A stretch of DNA of 64,000 bases from Alligator mississippiensis (taxonomy: Eukaryota; Chordata; Crocodylia; Alligatoridae), in NCBI RefSeq assembly GCF_030867095.1, contig NC_081824.1, positions 137,855,433 through 137,919,432 on the forward strand, read 5' to 3'. Shown piece by piece: positions 34,150 to 46,639 of this stretch. The first letter of the stretch is position 1. Every line of letters begins with the position of its first letter. The notes under the pieces are model-generated. The model ran no database searches, was not told where the DNA came from, and worked only from the letters and a program-made list of their open reading frames with translations. A program made the translations under genes and the position numbers.

Positions 34150-36125
34150 CAAAATAACTCACATATTTGTTATACCTTAAAGAAAGAAAAGGATAACACA
34201 ATACCAAATACCCTAATTATTCAGCAGTAGAGAAACACACATTTGTAACACTTAATTTACATAGCTATCATATATACAAATATTTCACTTCATACAAATC
34301 GGCAAATACCAAAACAAAGGCAATATACCCAACGAAAAGCCATCTGTAACATCAGCTATCATGTATACTACACAGCAACAAATTTTTTTCATATAACCTG
34401 CTTGCTTACTCTCCCAAATACACGTCCCGCCTCCTATAAAGTTTCCTTATTTGACATCCCCAAAGCTTACCCGATGCCTAACTTTGGCAAGAACAATGGA
34501 CGCCATCAGTCCCTTTCCACAGCTTCCTATCCCCTTTGTCCTTACCCTAACTGCCTTTTTTCCCTCTTTGCTATATAAAATTTCAGCTCATGTAACCCTC
34601 ATTGCAGATACTCCACTATCGAGAAACAAAGCTTCTTCCTAACTAACAAAGTCCTAACCTTCCAAATAGCCACTTTAACACAAGCCAACAAAACCCTAAC
34701 CGCCCACGACCCATCTGTGCCTTCCCTTAGCCCATACAACACATTTTCAAAAGACACCCCATTTCCCTTCACCATGCTTTTCAAGAAACTAGCCACCCCC
34801 CACACACTTTCTGTACATAAAAACAATCCCATAAGACTTGAAACACTGACTCATCTTTATCACAAATTTCCTTTGGACATTTTGGTTGTCTAACTAATCC
34901 CCACCGATGCAATGTTTTCCTTACCAGTAATATTTTTCGCACTGCCCCGCATGCTCACGCCTCATGCTCCCCCTTCCACACTTTTCCTTCCATGCATTTC
35001 CACACTTAAGTTGGTTCCACTCCACTTACACCACATCTATAACTACCTCCCTTTCCCTCAGAAACTTAAGCACCCCTTTCAAATCCCCCAATCCATCAAG
35101 CCCCAATCTCTCCAATCCCTGTGCTTTAAGAAAAGCCCCCATATAAACTCCACCTTCCCCCATATAAACTCAATCTTCTTAATAACCTCCCTGCCCAAAA
35201 CCTACAAAAATGCCCCGCTATCCCATTTCCCCTTTAACTTACCTCACCACCATCTTCAGAAAATTAACATAAACAAATGTCTCTACGTTTGGCAATCCCC
35301 ATCCCCCCAACCCCTCATTCTTATACATTTCCCCCCAGCCACTCTCTCCATCCCTCCCCCCACCCCCGCAAAAAACCCCAAACACAACATCCTCTGCAGT
35401 CTTCACGCCTGTACCCAGGATGGTAGATAATGATTCCTGTTAATTCCTGTAAATCAGTGGCAATAGACACTGCTTTATCACCTGTACCTTACCCCTAAAT
35501 GACAAATCCTGTGTTCCCCACAACCCCACCACCCCCTTCACCCTTCCCTCCACTTTCTCCTGTGCCTCCTTCCCTTTCCCCTGACCATCCATAATCACCC
35601 CTAGCACCTTCATCCTTTCGCTTTCCACCCTCAGCCCAAATCTCCCCAAATCACCCCAACTCCCCACCACCAGTACCATACTTTTACCTACATTTCCCCT
35701 TTCTCCTAAAAATCCCCTGACCATAATCCTGCTCTTTGCCTCCCCATAAATAGCCCTCACCCACCCCACAAATTTCCCCGGTAGCCCCATCTTATCAAAC
35801 ACCCCAAACAAAAATTCATGCAAAATACTATATCATATGCTTTTTATAAATCCAGGTTCACCACTAATGAATTCCACTTCGGTTCCCAAATATAAGCTAA
35901 CATCCCTAACAATCAAATGAATTTGTGCTGCCCTTCTCCCCATCACCATGCAAGTTTGCTCCCCTCCCACCACCTGTAAAAGTATCTCCCCTAAACTTGC
36001 TGTTAATATTTAAGTGAACAACTTACAGTCTATGTTTAGTAAAGTAATTGGTCTCCAGTTTCTAATGTCTTCCCTTCCCCCTTTCTTGTAAATCAAGGTC
36101 GCCACTCCCTGTGCAGAGTGGAAAT
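34150..36125 (-). mobile_element. Tx1/L1-like LINE, decayed ORF2 on the reverse strand
   Basis: Extremely C-rich on +, hence G-rich coding on -. From 36125 down: ATLIYKKGGREDIRNWRPIT and LLNIDCK (RT motif region of L1-Tx1-type elements), GGEQTCMVMGRRA, then a frame 35823-35440 with LFGVFDKMGLPGKFVGWVRA, a SRIMVRGFLGE segment, KVLGVIMDGQG and LSFRGKVQVIKQCLLPLIY, as in the post-RT part of Tx1-type ORF2. The catalytic YADD stretch is deleted or lost between the FLGE and VVGSWGD segments. 35410-34150 is the degraded 3' part. Confidence 0.7.
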
Positions 36126-36354
36126 GCTTCTTTACTCCATGTCCCATGATAAAAAACTAAGATGACAGCTATGAGAATGAGAGGCAAAGCCCATTCTTTA
36201 GCAGCCAATTATGATGTCATAGTATCACTCCAGAATTCTACTTACAAACTTCTGGAATAGATCATTTTACAGAGAATTACACCATGGGAGAAAAACATCT
36301 GAATGTTACTTGGAAAGTAACAGACTGAACTAAAGCACATTTCTAGGGTAGACG

Positions 36355-36480
36355 ATTGCACCTCCTCTGGAGGGAGCTTATTCCACAGTCTGGACACCCA
36401 ACCTGTGAAGAAGCTTTTCCTAGTGTTAAGCCTGAAATGGTCTGCCAGGAGTTTGTGGCCATTACTCCTGATTTGAAGTT
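36355..36480 (-). mobile_element. CR1 fragment (ORF2 end)
   Basis: ggagggagcttattccacag and aagcttttcctagtgttaag, then gtctgccaggagtttgtggc, are the reverse complement of the CR1 segment also seen at 60130-60240. Confidence 0.7.
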
Positions 36481-38790
36481 AACTGGTGTAGTTAACAGAT
36501 GTAGCTAACTGGGTTGTAAATTGACTGCCATAAAGATTAGGGTACCTGGAGGGACCTGGAGATTTTCAGACTCCAGGCCATTTGGACACTGGCTATTCTT
36601 GCGACTCCTATGCTTTTCCTCATTTAATGGGAAAGAAAGTTTTTATTGCCTTTTTTGGAGATGTACATTTGGCATTTATTTTTGGTCTTGTAATTGCTGG
36701 ACAGAAGATAAACTTGTTAATCGAAAGCCTTGGAAAGCAATTAGAAATTGTTTTCTTTCAATCCAACATCCTTTCTTCTTGTTACTTTATTCTCACCCTC
36801 TTTTTGGGTTTGTTTGTTTCTCACATTAATCAGTAGCCCTTCCCACTTGGGGACTGGGTAATTTGCATGAAACATCTGAAGGAGAAGACAGAGCAAACTG
36901 TCTCCTTTTCTGGGTATGAATATTTGTTCCAACACACACTAACATCTCCATGTAAAAATAGTTTGATACTTGCAGCAAGAACAAGGAACTTCCTCAGGGG
37001 ATTTCTCAGATAGCTTAGTTGCTCCTAGTTCTGTTCAAATTTTGGGAGCAACAACTTCAGTTTTGCTTTAGCATTTCTTCTTTGTTACCAGTGGGAGTGG
37101 GTGGATAAGGATATTAGAGGAAGGTTCTGAATTCCCTACATTTATTTGTTTTCATTTCTCACGCTTCTTCTACCAATATCAATCATAGGACCATTTTATT
37201 CTTTTCTTTCTTAGATCCTAGAGTGATAACACATTCAAAAGTATAAGAGAAATTGTGAGGAAGGGACAGATGCTACGGATACAAAGGCAATCCAGTTATT
37301 TTGGTTTGAATTTGATGGTACTATTCTAAAATGAGATTTTTTTTCCCCCTTTTTTTCTCAGATCTTATCCTTCCCAAACAGATTCCCTGCCCACTTAGTA
37401 GGTTTTTGCTTGGTTGTTTAAAAAGTGCCTCTTTCTGTTGTAGGAACTCAGAACAACTTTTCATGTATTTCCATCCTGTTCCCATAGCTGTCAACTCCCA
37501 AGCATTTTGCTGGATTTGTCACCAGACAGTGGTTGAGGCCATTTGAAGCCCTGCCTCTACCAATCAGTGTAAGATCCTCTGCCTAGCATATCTCTGACAT
37601 TTTGCATAATGGGAAAACTGCATTCCTTTTTGGGGGAAGAGGGGATAGTTGTCAGAATCACTATTTGCTGCCCCCTCTCCTAGTGAAGATGAACAGCTGG
37701 AGAAGCCCTTCTGAACGTATTTGGATGGATTGAACTCCTTCCATTGCCACCTCTGAATGCTCTTACTTGGGAATGATCTTAGTAAGTTTAGCATTACGTT
37801 TTAATTATTTTCCTTCTTTTTACTCACTGGAGAGAAATATCTCAGTTTTCCACAAATGTCAACCAGGCACCTTCTTGCATAGTGCTCTCCTTTTGCACCA
37901 ATCCTCTTTGCTTTTCTCTTTAGGTTTTCTTACGTAAACTCACTGTTCTATTCTGAAGTTTTCATACTGCTTTCAGGTGCCCAGGGTATGAGCACCTACA
38001 CTATGATGTTACTTAGAGTAACCTTGAGTGGTTTTGTGAGACTTCTTCCCTCTTTAATAACTAAGACTTCATTCACATTCTCATTCCCGATACTTTTCTA
38101 GATGGTTTACTTGGTTACCACATACTGCCTCATAGAAGGTAGTGTGGTCAGCATTCATGGGTTATGAAGACTAATGCATTTGAAGAGATCTGACTGATAA
38201 AAGCTGAAACTTTCCAGGGTATTTCTTAAAGGTTTTTCTTACACCCTGTAAAAAGAACTGTTTTTGAACTCAAGGAAATTGGGGTTCATGAAAAGAAGCT
38301 TAATGCTGGAGTGAGTAATGCCACTTACCTAATCGTTGCACAGACTTAGCTCCAGAATGTACATTCTTCTTGTTGTGTTGTCTTTAGTGGGAGCTTAAGG
38401 AGGTGGATTAATTCACTTAATAGTACGTTAACTCTCTCCTGTGAGGCAAAAGGAATCAGAATGAAAGAAGAGCTTGTTTCAGGATTCAGTTGAATACCAG
38501 TCAAATGCAGAAAAGCTGGGTAACTAACTTGTACTGCAATCAATCCATGTTGGAATATATATTTACATAACATTCCAGGAATTTTCTCTTATGGTGCAGA
38601 GTGCTCGGCAGTGTTTATATACTTGGTTAAATAATGTTAATGTAAAATGTTACAGCAAAACAAAAAATTGTTTGTCAGAAAATGTCTATTTATGGAACCC
38701 AAGCTTTCTCATGGGGTTATATACAACAGTTTTGACAAAGATGGAATTTGGGTCCAACAGAGAGAGAAGACGCATCTGTTTTTCCACTAC
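36481..38790. other. No recognisable gene
   Basis: AT-rich with short hydrophobic frames (for example 36582-36836) that lack motifs and conserved starts. Confidence 0.4.
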
Positions 38791-38794
38791 AAGA

Positions 38795-38890
38795 TAGCTA
38801 ATAGCCTAGTGGCTAGGGCACAGGTATAGGATGTGGGAGACCAGTGTTCGTATTTCTGCTCTACCTGAGTTAAGTGGAAACTTGAATCAC
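38795..38890 (+). mobile_element. tRNA-derived SINE head
   Basis: tagcctagtggctagggcac (A-box context) followed by gggagaccagtgttcgtatt (B-box context), the usual layout of tRNA-type SINEs; the acceptor stem does not close, so not a tRNA gene. Confidence 0.5.
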
Positions 38891-39020
38891 AGTATGTCTT
38901 CCTCCTGGGTGAACAGCATAACCACCAGACTGTATAATCAGTTTTTCTGTCTCTGCTGTTAAAGCTGCTCCATTTTTAGTAAATAATTAAATATTCATTG
39001 GACCAGAAGCAAACAGATTA

Positions 39021-39105
39021 TAGCACTATAGCCCAGTGGTTATGGTACTTCCCTAAGAAGGGACAGAACACATTTCAAGTCCCTCATCTAAATTAAGGGC
39101 TTCAA
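39021..39105 (+). mobile_element. tRNA-derived SINE relic
   Basis: tatagcccagtggttatggt then acatttcaagtccctcatct with A- and B-box-like spacing. Degenerate. Confidence 0.4.
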
Positions 39106-40029
39106 GCTCATCTTTTACATCCCACAGGGGTGCTCTGGGGTCCACAGGAGTGGGACCCCAGAGTCCCACTGGGGTCTCTCCCTTTTCATGCTTTTCACTA
39201 AACCTCTAAAAAGTCTTAGATTTGCCCTGATGTGGAATCTTGAAAACTTTTAGAGATCTTGAAAACTTCCACAGGTCAGGGAAACCATTTCCTGACCGAT
39301 TCAAATTACTTCGTAGCTACAATGTGAAACTCTAATTTGTAAGTTTGCCATTAATACCTCTTAGGAATGAATCTCACTGAAGAACAAAGTTATTTGATTT
39401 CTTAATTTAGTGAGAAATACTACTGAGCAGAAACATCATGGAGAAAGGACTTACAGTTATTTTTTTCAATGAAATCATATCATCATATATTTAAAAGCCT
39501 TGATATATACCTAAATTATATCATGTATATATTGAAAACTTTAAATATAGATCACACACACACATGGAATATATTCTATTGACTTCAATGGGAGTTGAAT
39601 GTACCTTTCTAAGAAAAGTTTCTGGCTCTAATAATAAAGATAAGACAAGAGTAATGCATTATCTCATTCTTTTATATTAATTTGCAATGTGACATGGTGG
39701 TTGAATTTCCATATCTCACCAGAACAACCATACAGGAAAGCTCACAATTTCTTCTAAATCCTTGGACTTCTCATTTTTTTTTTACCAATAGCTAAGAAAA
39801 AAATCTGTCCACATGCCTTCCTCATTTCAGAAAATATAGACAATGGCATATTTTCCTATTGCTCAGACCTTCTCATTTAATAAGGACAACAGTGACCAGC
39901 AAAAAAGAAAAATAATACAAAACACCATGTTCACAGTATTTTTAGACATACTTACAGAAGAGCTGTATTATCCAAACTTGAGCTTTCCTCATGGATAAGT
40001 CAAACAGAATATTTTTCCCCAGTGAAGAC
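39106..40029. other. No recognisable feature
   Basis: AT-rich sequence upstream of the receptor pseudogene; no promoter or upstream exon can be defended. Confidence 0.35.
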
Positions 40030-40904
40030 CCAGTGAACATCTCAACTGGGAGAAACATTTCTAAGAGGACTGGTACAGGGAGACATAAACCTCACTTTAG
40101 GTAATTATGGTAATCTCTTTCCTGGGATGGTCATCCCTTTACTGTCTACATCACACACCTATCCATAGCTGATCTCTCCTTGCTGCTTTGTACATCTGTA
40201 CTGTCAACTGAGAACATTTCTGATTATGAATACTCCTATGGTGTCTATTTGACAACTGTGTTATCTGTTAGCTTCCTATTTAGATATAAGACAGGTTTCT
40301 ATCTTCTGACTGCCCTGTTTTGAGAGTGTTTATCCTGTTTGGTAACAGTGCCGAAACTCACAGCACCAATTAACAATGGTGTGAACTCTGGATTCTGTCT
40401 TTTCTAATGAGAATAGCTGAATATCTGATGTGCAAAGAGAAGTTAATAGAAGAGCATTCAGATGACACTAGCCATTGCCAGGCAGTGGTTATATTCATAT
40501 GGATCCTGAACTTCATTGTTTTCATTCCACTGATGTTTCTTGCCAGCTTGATCTTACTCATTAAGATCCACCATACCTCCCTAAGATCTTATTCGTCAAA
40601 ACTCTATATAATCATCATGTCCACAGTCACCATATTCCTCATGTTTGCAATGTCCATGAGGATATTATATCTTCTGAATTGTTACTATCGGTTATCTTTG
40701 CTCAGTCAACTACATCTTGTCACCCTTTTCCTCTGCACCCTTAATAGAAGCATCAACCCCCACCCTCCCCCCATTTACTTCTTTGGAGGAAGCAGCAAGA
40801 AGAAGCAGTTCAAGCAAACCCTCAAGATGGTTCTGAATAGAGCCTTTACTGATGGGATGCAAACAAGAAGCCAGAAAAGTTGCCCATGCTTCAGATACGG
40901 CTGA
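40030..40904 (+). pseudogene. MRGPR/MAS1-like receptor pseudogene, nearly full length but broken
   Basis: Second receptor copy, same strand, about 12 kb upstream of the intact one. Readable pieces in different frames: a weak TM1 relic near 40095-40130 (VIMVISFLGW after an in-frame stop); TM2-TM3 from about 40135 (PFTVYITHLSIADLSLLLC, then LFRYKTGFYLLTALF); a stop where the Val of VER should be (tga gag tgt near 40320); after a frameshift the relic VYPVW-stop-QCRNSQHQ, the counterpart of FYPIWYRCHRSKHQ; TM4 scrambled; then an open frame 40407-40904 covering TM5 (IWILNFIVFIPLMFLASLIL), TM6 (SKLYIIIMSTVTIFLMFAM) and TM7. In TM7 a C-rich expansion turns NPxxY into NPHPPPIYFF. The tail (SSKKKQFKQTLKMVLNRAF) is well kept. 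About 14 residues between TM1 and TM2 appear deleted. The first ATG of the open frame is not a real start. Confidence 0.88.
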
Positions 40905-41483
40905 AACAGTTCTCTAAAGTTTTGAAGTGAAACCCTTGGGACAAATAATTCGACCTTGAAGATGCAATGATTCACTGCATCTCTATACAATTTATGTGAA
41001 AATAAATACCATTCTGCTTTAAAACAGAACAGGTGGTGAGATAATATTACTTTTACCTTCATTGGTTGAGTCTTGAAAAAGTAGGGACAAAAAGGAAGAT
41101 GTAAAATAAGTATTTATATATTTCTTTTAAATGTATTCAGCAAACTGACAGAGCACACACAGAAGTGGCTGTAGAGAGAAAAGTCTTCAGACAATGAAGG
41201 TAAGGTAAACGGGGGCAGACATGCTTCAGTGGAAAAGATTATTGGTGAGTCCAAGAACAGTCCAAGAGAACCAAGGGTAGAAACCCAGACCACTTTACAT
41301 GGGTTCCAATTGAGACATATAGTTTATTTTCAATCATCAGTGTTCAGCAGCTGTCAAAATGACAAACAAAAGGTTAGGTATTGTTAAGAAAGGAACTGTA
41401 AACAAAACAGAAAGTATCATTTTTCTACTTTATAGATCCATGGTGTGAGCACACCTTTAATAGTGTTCCCAAATTTGGTCCCC

Positions 41484-42428
41484 TGTGGCAGGGCACTGGT
41501 TGTACCTGCCACTTCACGGGCCTGGAGCTGGCAGCTGCCAGGTGCCTGAGGAGGGCAGCCATTTTGGATTCAGGGCTTCCCATATAAACAGGGCAGTTCT
41601 GCTGCTGGAGGCCAGGCAACAGCGCCGCCTGGCTGGAGGGCTGCTGGTATCATTTAGAGGTAAGGGAGGAGCTGTAGGGGATGGTCAGGAGGCTCCTGGT
41701 CCTGGGCATGACCTAAAACTGCACCCTGCTGGGAGTGGGTGGCCTGGTGGGGCTCTCAGTGGCACGGGAGCCCCCAGGAAATGGCAGGCCAGTTACCACC
41801 CCGCTGAAAAGCAGGTTGGGGCACCTTAACCCTTGGCCCCCACAACTGGGTGGGTTACCCCTTGTTTGGAGGGCCTGGAGGGTGGACCCCCAGAGAGAGA
41901 GGCCATAGATTCAGGCCTGTCCGGACTTCCCCATGCTGGGGCCAGGACCAGAAGGGTCAAAGGGCCAGGGGCTCACTGTGAGGGACACCCAAGAGCTGCA
42001 TGCCTGGGGCTCCAACTGTCCTGGAGGTGGGCCAGGGCTAGAGGAGCCAAAGGTCCAGGGTGGACCACACCTGAAGGGGAGGTGGTTCAGGGAGTGATGC
42101 TGCCTAGTATGAAAGTGGATGAGACTGCCTGAGGAGAGGAATCCAGGTGGGGTTCAATCATGAGGATTCTGGGGGCCAGAGTGGGGGCCGGTGATTTGTA
42201 ATAACACCTAGATGCCATCTGCAAGGCTTGGGCTGTGGTGTAGAGGAGGAATGGAGCCATAGATAGCTCCCCCTGGCATCGGGGCAGGAAATGGGCAGCC
42301 TCCCACTTAATTACATCTTTAACTAATTAATTAACAACAAGGCATGGCAGGCGAGAATGCGGGCAGTTAGCCCAGAAACAGGTGGGCCGGCCACAGTTAA
42401 ATCAGCCCCATGAAGACCCCCTGTTACA
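41484..42428 (+). mobile_element. Solo LTR, 945 bp, with 5-bp TSD
   Basis: Begins TGTGGCAGGGCACTGG and ends CCCCCTGTTACA (TG..CA), bounded on both sides by TCCCC (41479-41483 and 42429-42433). TATA box catataaaca at 41581 is about 100 bp in. GC-rich, with a donor-like agaggtaagg near 41657. No gag/pol, so a solo LTR left by recombination; a 5-bp TSD fits an endogenous retrovirus or Ty3/gypsy integrase. No clear AATAAA. Confidence 0.75.
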
Positions 42429-42439
42429 TCCCCACACCT

Positions 42440-43045
42440 CTAAAAGTATATTGAAAAACTAGTGAAGCTACAGAGAAGGGCGACAAGGATGATTAGTGGT
42501 ACAGAGGGGCTTCCATATGAAGAGACATTGAAGAGGCTAGGTCTGTTGAGTTTAGAGATGCTTGAGGGTGCCACATGATAAGGATTTACAAAACACTCAA
42601 TTGTAAAGAGAAAGTAAATTGGGATTTACAATATACTCTCTCTCACAGTACAAGAACTAGGAGTCAGAAAATGAAACTTGTAGGAAATTTAACTAATAAA
42701 AGGAAGATCTTTTGTATGTAAATAAGTGTGCAACTTGTTGCCACAAGATATTGTGGAAGCTGACAGTTTAGCTACATTCAAAAAGGGATTAGACAAAACC
42801 TTGCAGGAAAAGTCATCAGTAGTTATTGAATGTGGGGGTTAGGGGTACAGCCTCTGAATTAGAACTTCCTTGACATTAAATGCTGGAGGCTGTAAGTGGG
42901 AGAGGAACAGCGGGGGGAATTCTGGTGTTACTCTGTTCACTCTCCCTGTCAGCATCCACTCTGTCAGTGTGTGACACCGGATACTGGGCAACATGGACCT
43001 ATGGTCTCACCCAGTAAATGGCAATTCTTATGTTCTTAAGTAAAA
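42440..43045 (+). mobile_element. Old L3/CR1 LINE fragment
   Basis: KLQRRATRMISGTEGLPYEE-type reading near 42470-42525 then degraded ORF2 end (FKKGLDKTLQEK-like at 42778) and a 3' UTR. More diverged than the other CR1 copies. Confidence 0.65.
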
Positions 43046-44940
43046 CATTTAAGTATATGGTCTAGCCATAAGTAGGTGATGTCCATCTTGTTGATCTTTG
43101 AGTTTCTCTATGAAAACTGAGTGTCACTCCAAAACTTATTTTGTTGTATATGTATGTAGTTCCCTCTGACGTTAGCATTTCCCTGGCAAAGTTCCTCTGA
43201 TAATTTTGTATCTGATATGCAGCTCTAGGTAAGAACATTATCACTCGGATTGCTTCATGACCTTTTACCCTAGCTATAAAGTAGGAAGTTAACTAACCAA
43301 AAAATGTATGTGTTCTTGGAGGCTTAGTCACTCAAGGAGTTTAGTGAGAAATTCAATCGCAAAGCTATTTGGCTCTTTCCATGAAAATTTTGAATTGTCT
43401 CTATGCTTTTTCTATGTTTTATCAACAGGTTTTTAAAAATAATATGAAAGAAGAAAAGTACAGGAGTAACTGATGATTAGGAGCCATGGGACTGGATCCC
43501 ATCACCAATATAACAACTGTCAGCCTCTTTATGCAGATCACTGTACTGCAGATACACTCTATGGTGTAGTACATCTTCCTGCAATCCATAGATTGCAGGC
43601 AGTTGGTTAAAAAGTAGAGAAAATGTGAGGCAGACTTGTGGGAGCAAGTTCAGATCAATCCTACTCTGACAGACGCAAAAAGTTGTGCTCTTTAAACATG
43701 CTCCCTGGTCCTATGGTCCTTCCCTGGTGCCTCTACTCTTAATCCTCTAGATCTAATAAGAAATTGGGATGGTTTTTGTACAAGGGAAGAGGGCAGCTTC
43801 TGAGCCTAGTGACAATACGTGTTATGTATGAAGGGAAAGGATTCTGAGTGCAGGGTGTTCTGTGTGCCTACCATGAGATGGAGGAGAAATCTTTCTGACT
43901 CTAAGGCTGTTGGATGAGAAAGAAACCAGAGCTGTAGGTGTGGTTCTGAGCAGTGAAGAGGTTGGATAAGGAGAAAAGGGGTTCTCAGACTGGAGAGGAG
44001 GGGTAAGTGTCCTGGTGGAGGTTGGATCAGTGGGAGTTAATGGGACATGGGTGATCTAAACCAGGAGGCAGATGTGCTGGGATGGTGAAGTTGTTTGTAA
44101 TTAGGAAGGAAGGTATGGGTAATGGATGTGTAAATAGAGAGGTGAATGGACAGCTGGGAAAATGGTAGGATAAGACATAGATTGGAAGAAGAAAAAGTTG
44201 AGAATCAGAAAAGAAACAAGAGGTCACAGAGAAAATATTGTTTCCCCCAACCCTGCCTTTCCCTTAAATGTAAAGGGTACCACCTTTGCATTGGAAAAGA
44301 GAGAGAGGTTGGGAGTCGCGTATGATTTTTCTCACCAGACTCCCTTATAGCCCACCAAAACACTTCCCTTGGACAACCCTGTTACAGTCCCTGTTTTTTA
44401 CTTTCTAGATGTATTCATCCTACAGGGGATATTAGGCTTGTGGGAATAAGGAGAAGAGGGATTGAGGGAAGAGTGCTACCATAGCCCTTCCACTGATCTT
44501 GGAGACTAATTGCCACTGAAAAAGCCATAGAAAAGGATGGGTCCAAGGATGGACCCAAGTAAACATGGATTTCTGCCCAAAGCCATTTGATTTGTGTTCC
44601 TGTCACACACAAGGTACAATACGTACAACACAGTTCCCTCCCTACTGACCACTGCCTCCTTTGTCATGCCATTTAGTGGCAAGGGCAGAAGCAGGATGAG
44701 TAAGAGGAATCACATTCAATAAGGTGCTGCTGTGATCTCTGCAGAGCGGGCTGGCCTCACCAAACAGCTTGTACTCCATATGTTAGTGACCAGGAGTAGA
44801 AAATGCTTCACTATTATTTCACTCTCCTCTTTTGGACAGAGGCCTTCATGACATAGGATTCCTATGAGACTTCTGGTTTGGCAGCCTGATCTCATCTGGT
44901 ATGAGAAAGAGGATTTCATGAAGCATGCTCCCTGAGCTTA
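43046..44940. other. No recognisable feature
   Basis: Unique-looking sequence; 43900-44200 is purine-rich (gggatggtgaag, ggaagg words). No frames of note. Confidence 0.4.
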
Positions 44941-44949
44941 TCCTTAAGG

Positions 44950-45241
44950 CAGTGATTCTCAACTAGGGTGATGGGGAACCCTGAGCTACTGCAAGAATTT
45001 CTGAAGGGCGCTGGGAGATGTGAGGAGATAAGCAGATGTAGGAGATAAGTGCAAGCTCAGGCTCCTTCCTGCCTTGCCATTGCCCTGCCCCAACCGCTTG
45101 TCCCCTCTATAAGGATACAAGCACTGCACTAAATAGATTACTTTTTGAACTGGGGTGCTGCTCTATTTGCAAAAGTTATGGAGGGGTGACTTGAGTCAAG
45201 TGGGTGGTGCCTCAAATTTCTAAATAGGTTGCAAACCACTA
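44950..45241. mobile_element. hAT-type MITE, 292 bp
   Basis: Ends cagtgattctcaac and gttgcaaaccacta; flanked by ccttaagg (44942-44949) and ctttaagg (45242-45249), 7 of 8 identical. Confidence 0.7.
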
Positions 45242-45249
45242 CTTTAAGG

Positions 45250-46034
45250 TGGCTACTACTTTATCCTCTTCCTTCTTTACCAAATCCCTCTTCAAGCACC
45301 ATCTCTTCCCTGGCACACCTCCCTCTGCCTCCTACCCCTGCCTCCCCAAAATAATCTGCCAGCAAACAATGGCTAGGCTCAAGGCAGGGATTTTGGAGGA
45401 AGGGAGCAATTCATATAGATGTACATAAAAGTTCATAAGAGTTGTGTATAAACATTGCTGTCTCCTTCCTCCCACACTTTGGCAAACATTTGTCTGCTAA
45501 TTTTGTAAGCTCTGAAGGGACTGGGTCAACTTTTGAGTCTTTTTAATGCCCAAATCAATGGGGTACTGAACTTAGCTGGGGTCTTTCAGTTGCTAATGGA
45601 ATAGAAGTAACAATTGTTGCAGTAACAATTTAACTTTTCTTCTGTTTCACAGTTACAATTTACAGGACAGAGATATCTTAACTTCCATCAGAGATAAACA
45701 TCCGGAAGCATGATCAACACAGAACAGCTAGTGGCTGGAAATGGAGTAATTTGAGCTGTGGAGGAAATGTAGATAAAAATGAATATCTTAAGTAATTTTC
45801 CTTTCATCATTAATGCCTTATGTTCACTGTGCAGACCAACTGCAGTGAAAGGGAATAGGTAAGCAATTTATTTACCAATTTATATGTGGAGGAAAGTACA
45901 ATGTATCCTCCTGTACAGCAAGGATCTGCTTCTGCACTGTCTCACAACTTTTGCAATTGTTTGCATTTGTGCCATGAGAGCTCATAATGTTGCCAGTCTG
46001 AATTAGTAGTTCTTTGCACAGGAACAGGTGACTG
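45250..46034. other. No recognisable feature
   Basis: Mixed AT-rich sequence without defensible features. Confidence 0.35.
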
Positions 46035-46425
46035 TAGGAAGGATGGTTATGTGGACAAGGCACTGGACTGTGACCACGGTGGGGGGGCGAGAGGGGCAAA
46101 CTACCCCAGGTGCCGCCTAGCTGGGACGGGGCACAGAACGGAGTCACGAGCTGCTCATTTGGGGGAGGGGGGTGCTAGAATGGGGGGAGGGTGGATTCTG
46201 CTGCTATGTGCACTCCTGGGCAAACCTGGGGGGGCATGTGTCCCCCACATCTGTGCATGGGGAAAAGACAGTCTGCCACTGCTGGCTTGCCCTGGGTACC
46301 AAACTTCCTTGCTACAGCACTGGACTCAGATTCAGCTTCTGTATAGCCTTGCTTGGGCAGCTAATTTTTCTGTGCCTCTGTTACCTAAACATAAAATGGA
46401 GATAATATTATTTCTTTTCTCTCCT
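46035..46425 (+). mobile_element. MIR/CORE-SINE relic interrupted by a 247-bp insert
   Basis: Right part: cactggactcagattcagct, then cttgcttgggcagc and ctgtgcctctgttacctaaa followed by ataaaatggagataatatta, the well-known MIR body and tail. The left part (ggttatgtggacaaggcact) is its tRNA-like head. The two are separated by a GC-rich insert at 46070-46316 flanked by the 10-bp direct repeat gcactggact. Confidence 0.7.
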
Positions 46426-46639
46426 TCTCCATGCGCCTTGTCTACTTGGATTTTAAACTCTTTAGGACAGAACATGTCTCTTAGTTTGTATGGAGTGTCT
46501 GGCACAGCAGGGCTCTAGTCTAGGTTGTGCTTTTAAGACACGGGAATAATCTTCTGATATAACGGCTCCTTTATCAAGTGTCAGCTTTATTTGGTACTAC
46601 TGAATAGAGGTTTATCGTGTAAAAGTATGATCGGGAATA

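Noticed and set aside
36521-36836. Two overlapping frames with membrane-like hydrophobic stretches, considered as another receptor piece
   Set aside because: No MRGPR motif (NPxxY, ERC, FYPxWYR) in any frame; T-rich composition explains the hydrophobicity.
38795-39105. True tRNA genes
   Set aside because: A and B boxes are recognisable but the cloverleaf stems do not form; these are SINE heads.
40407-40904. A short intact receptor starting at the ATG at 40407
   Set aside because: It lacks TM1-TM4, the NPxxY motif is broken, and receptor sequence with stops continues upstream, so it is a pseudogene segment.
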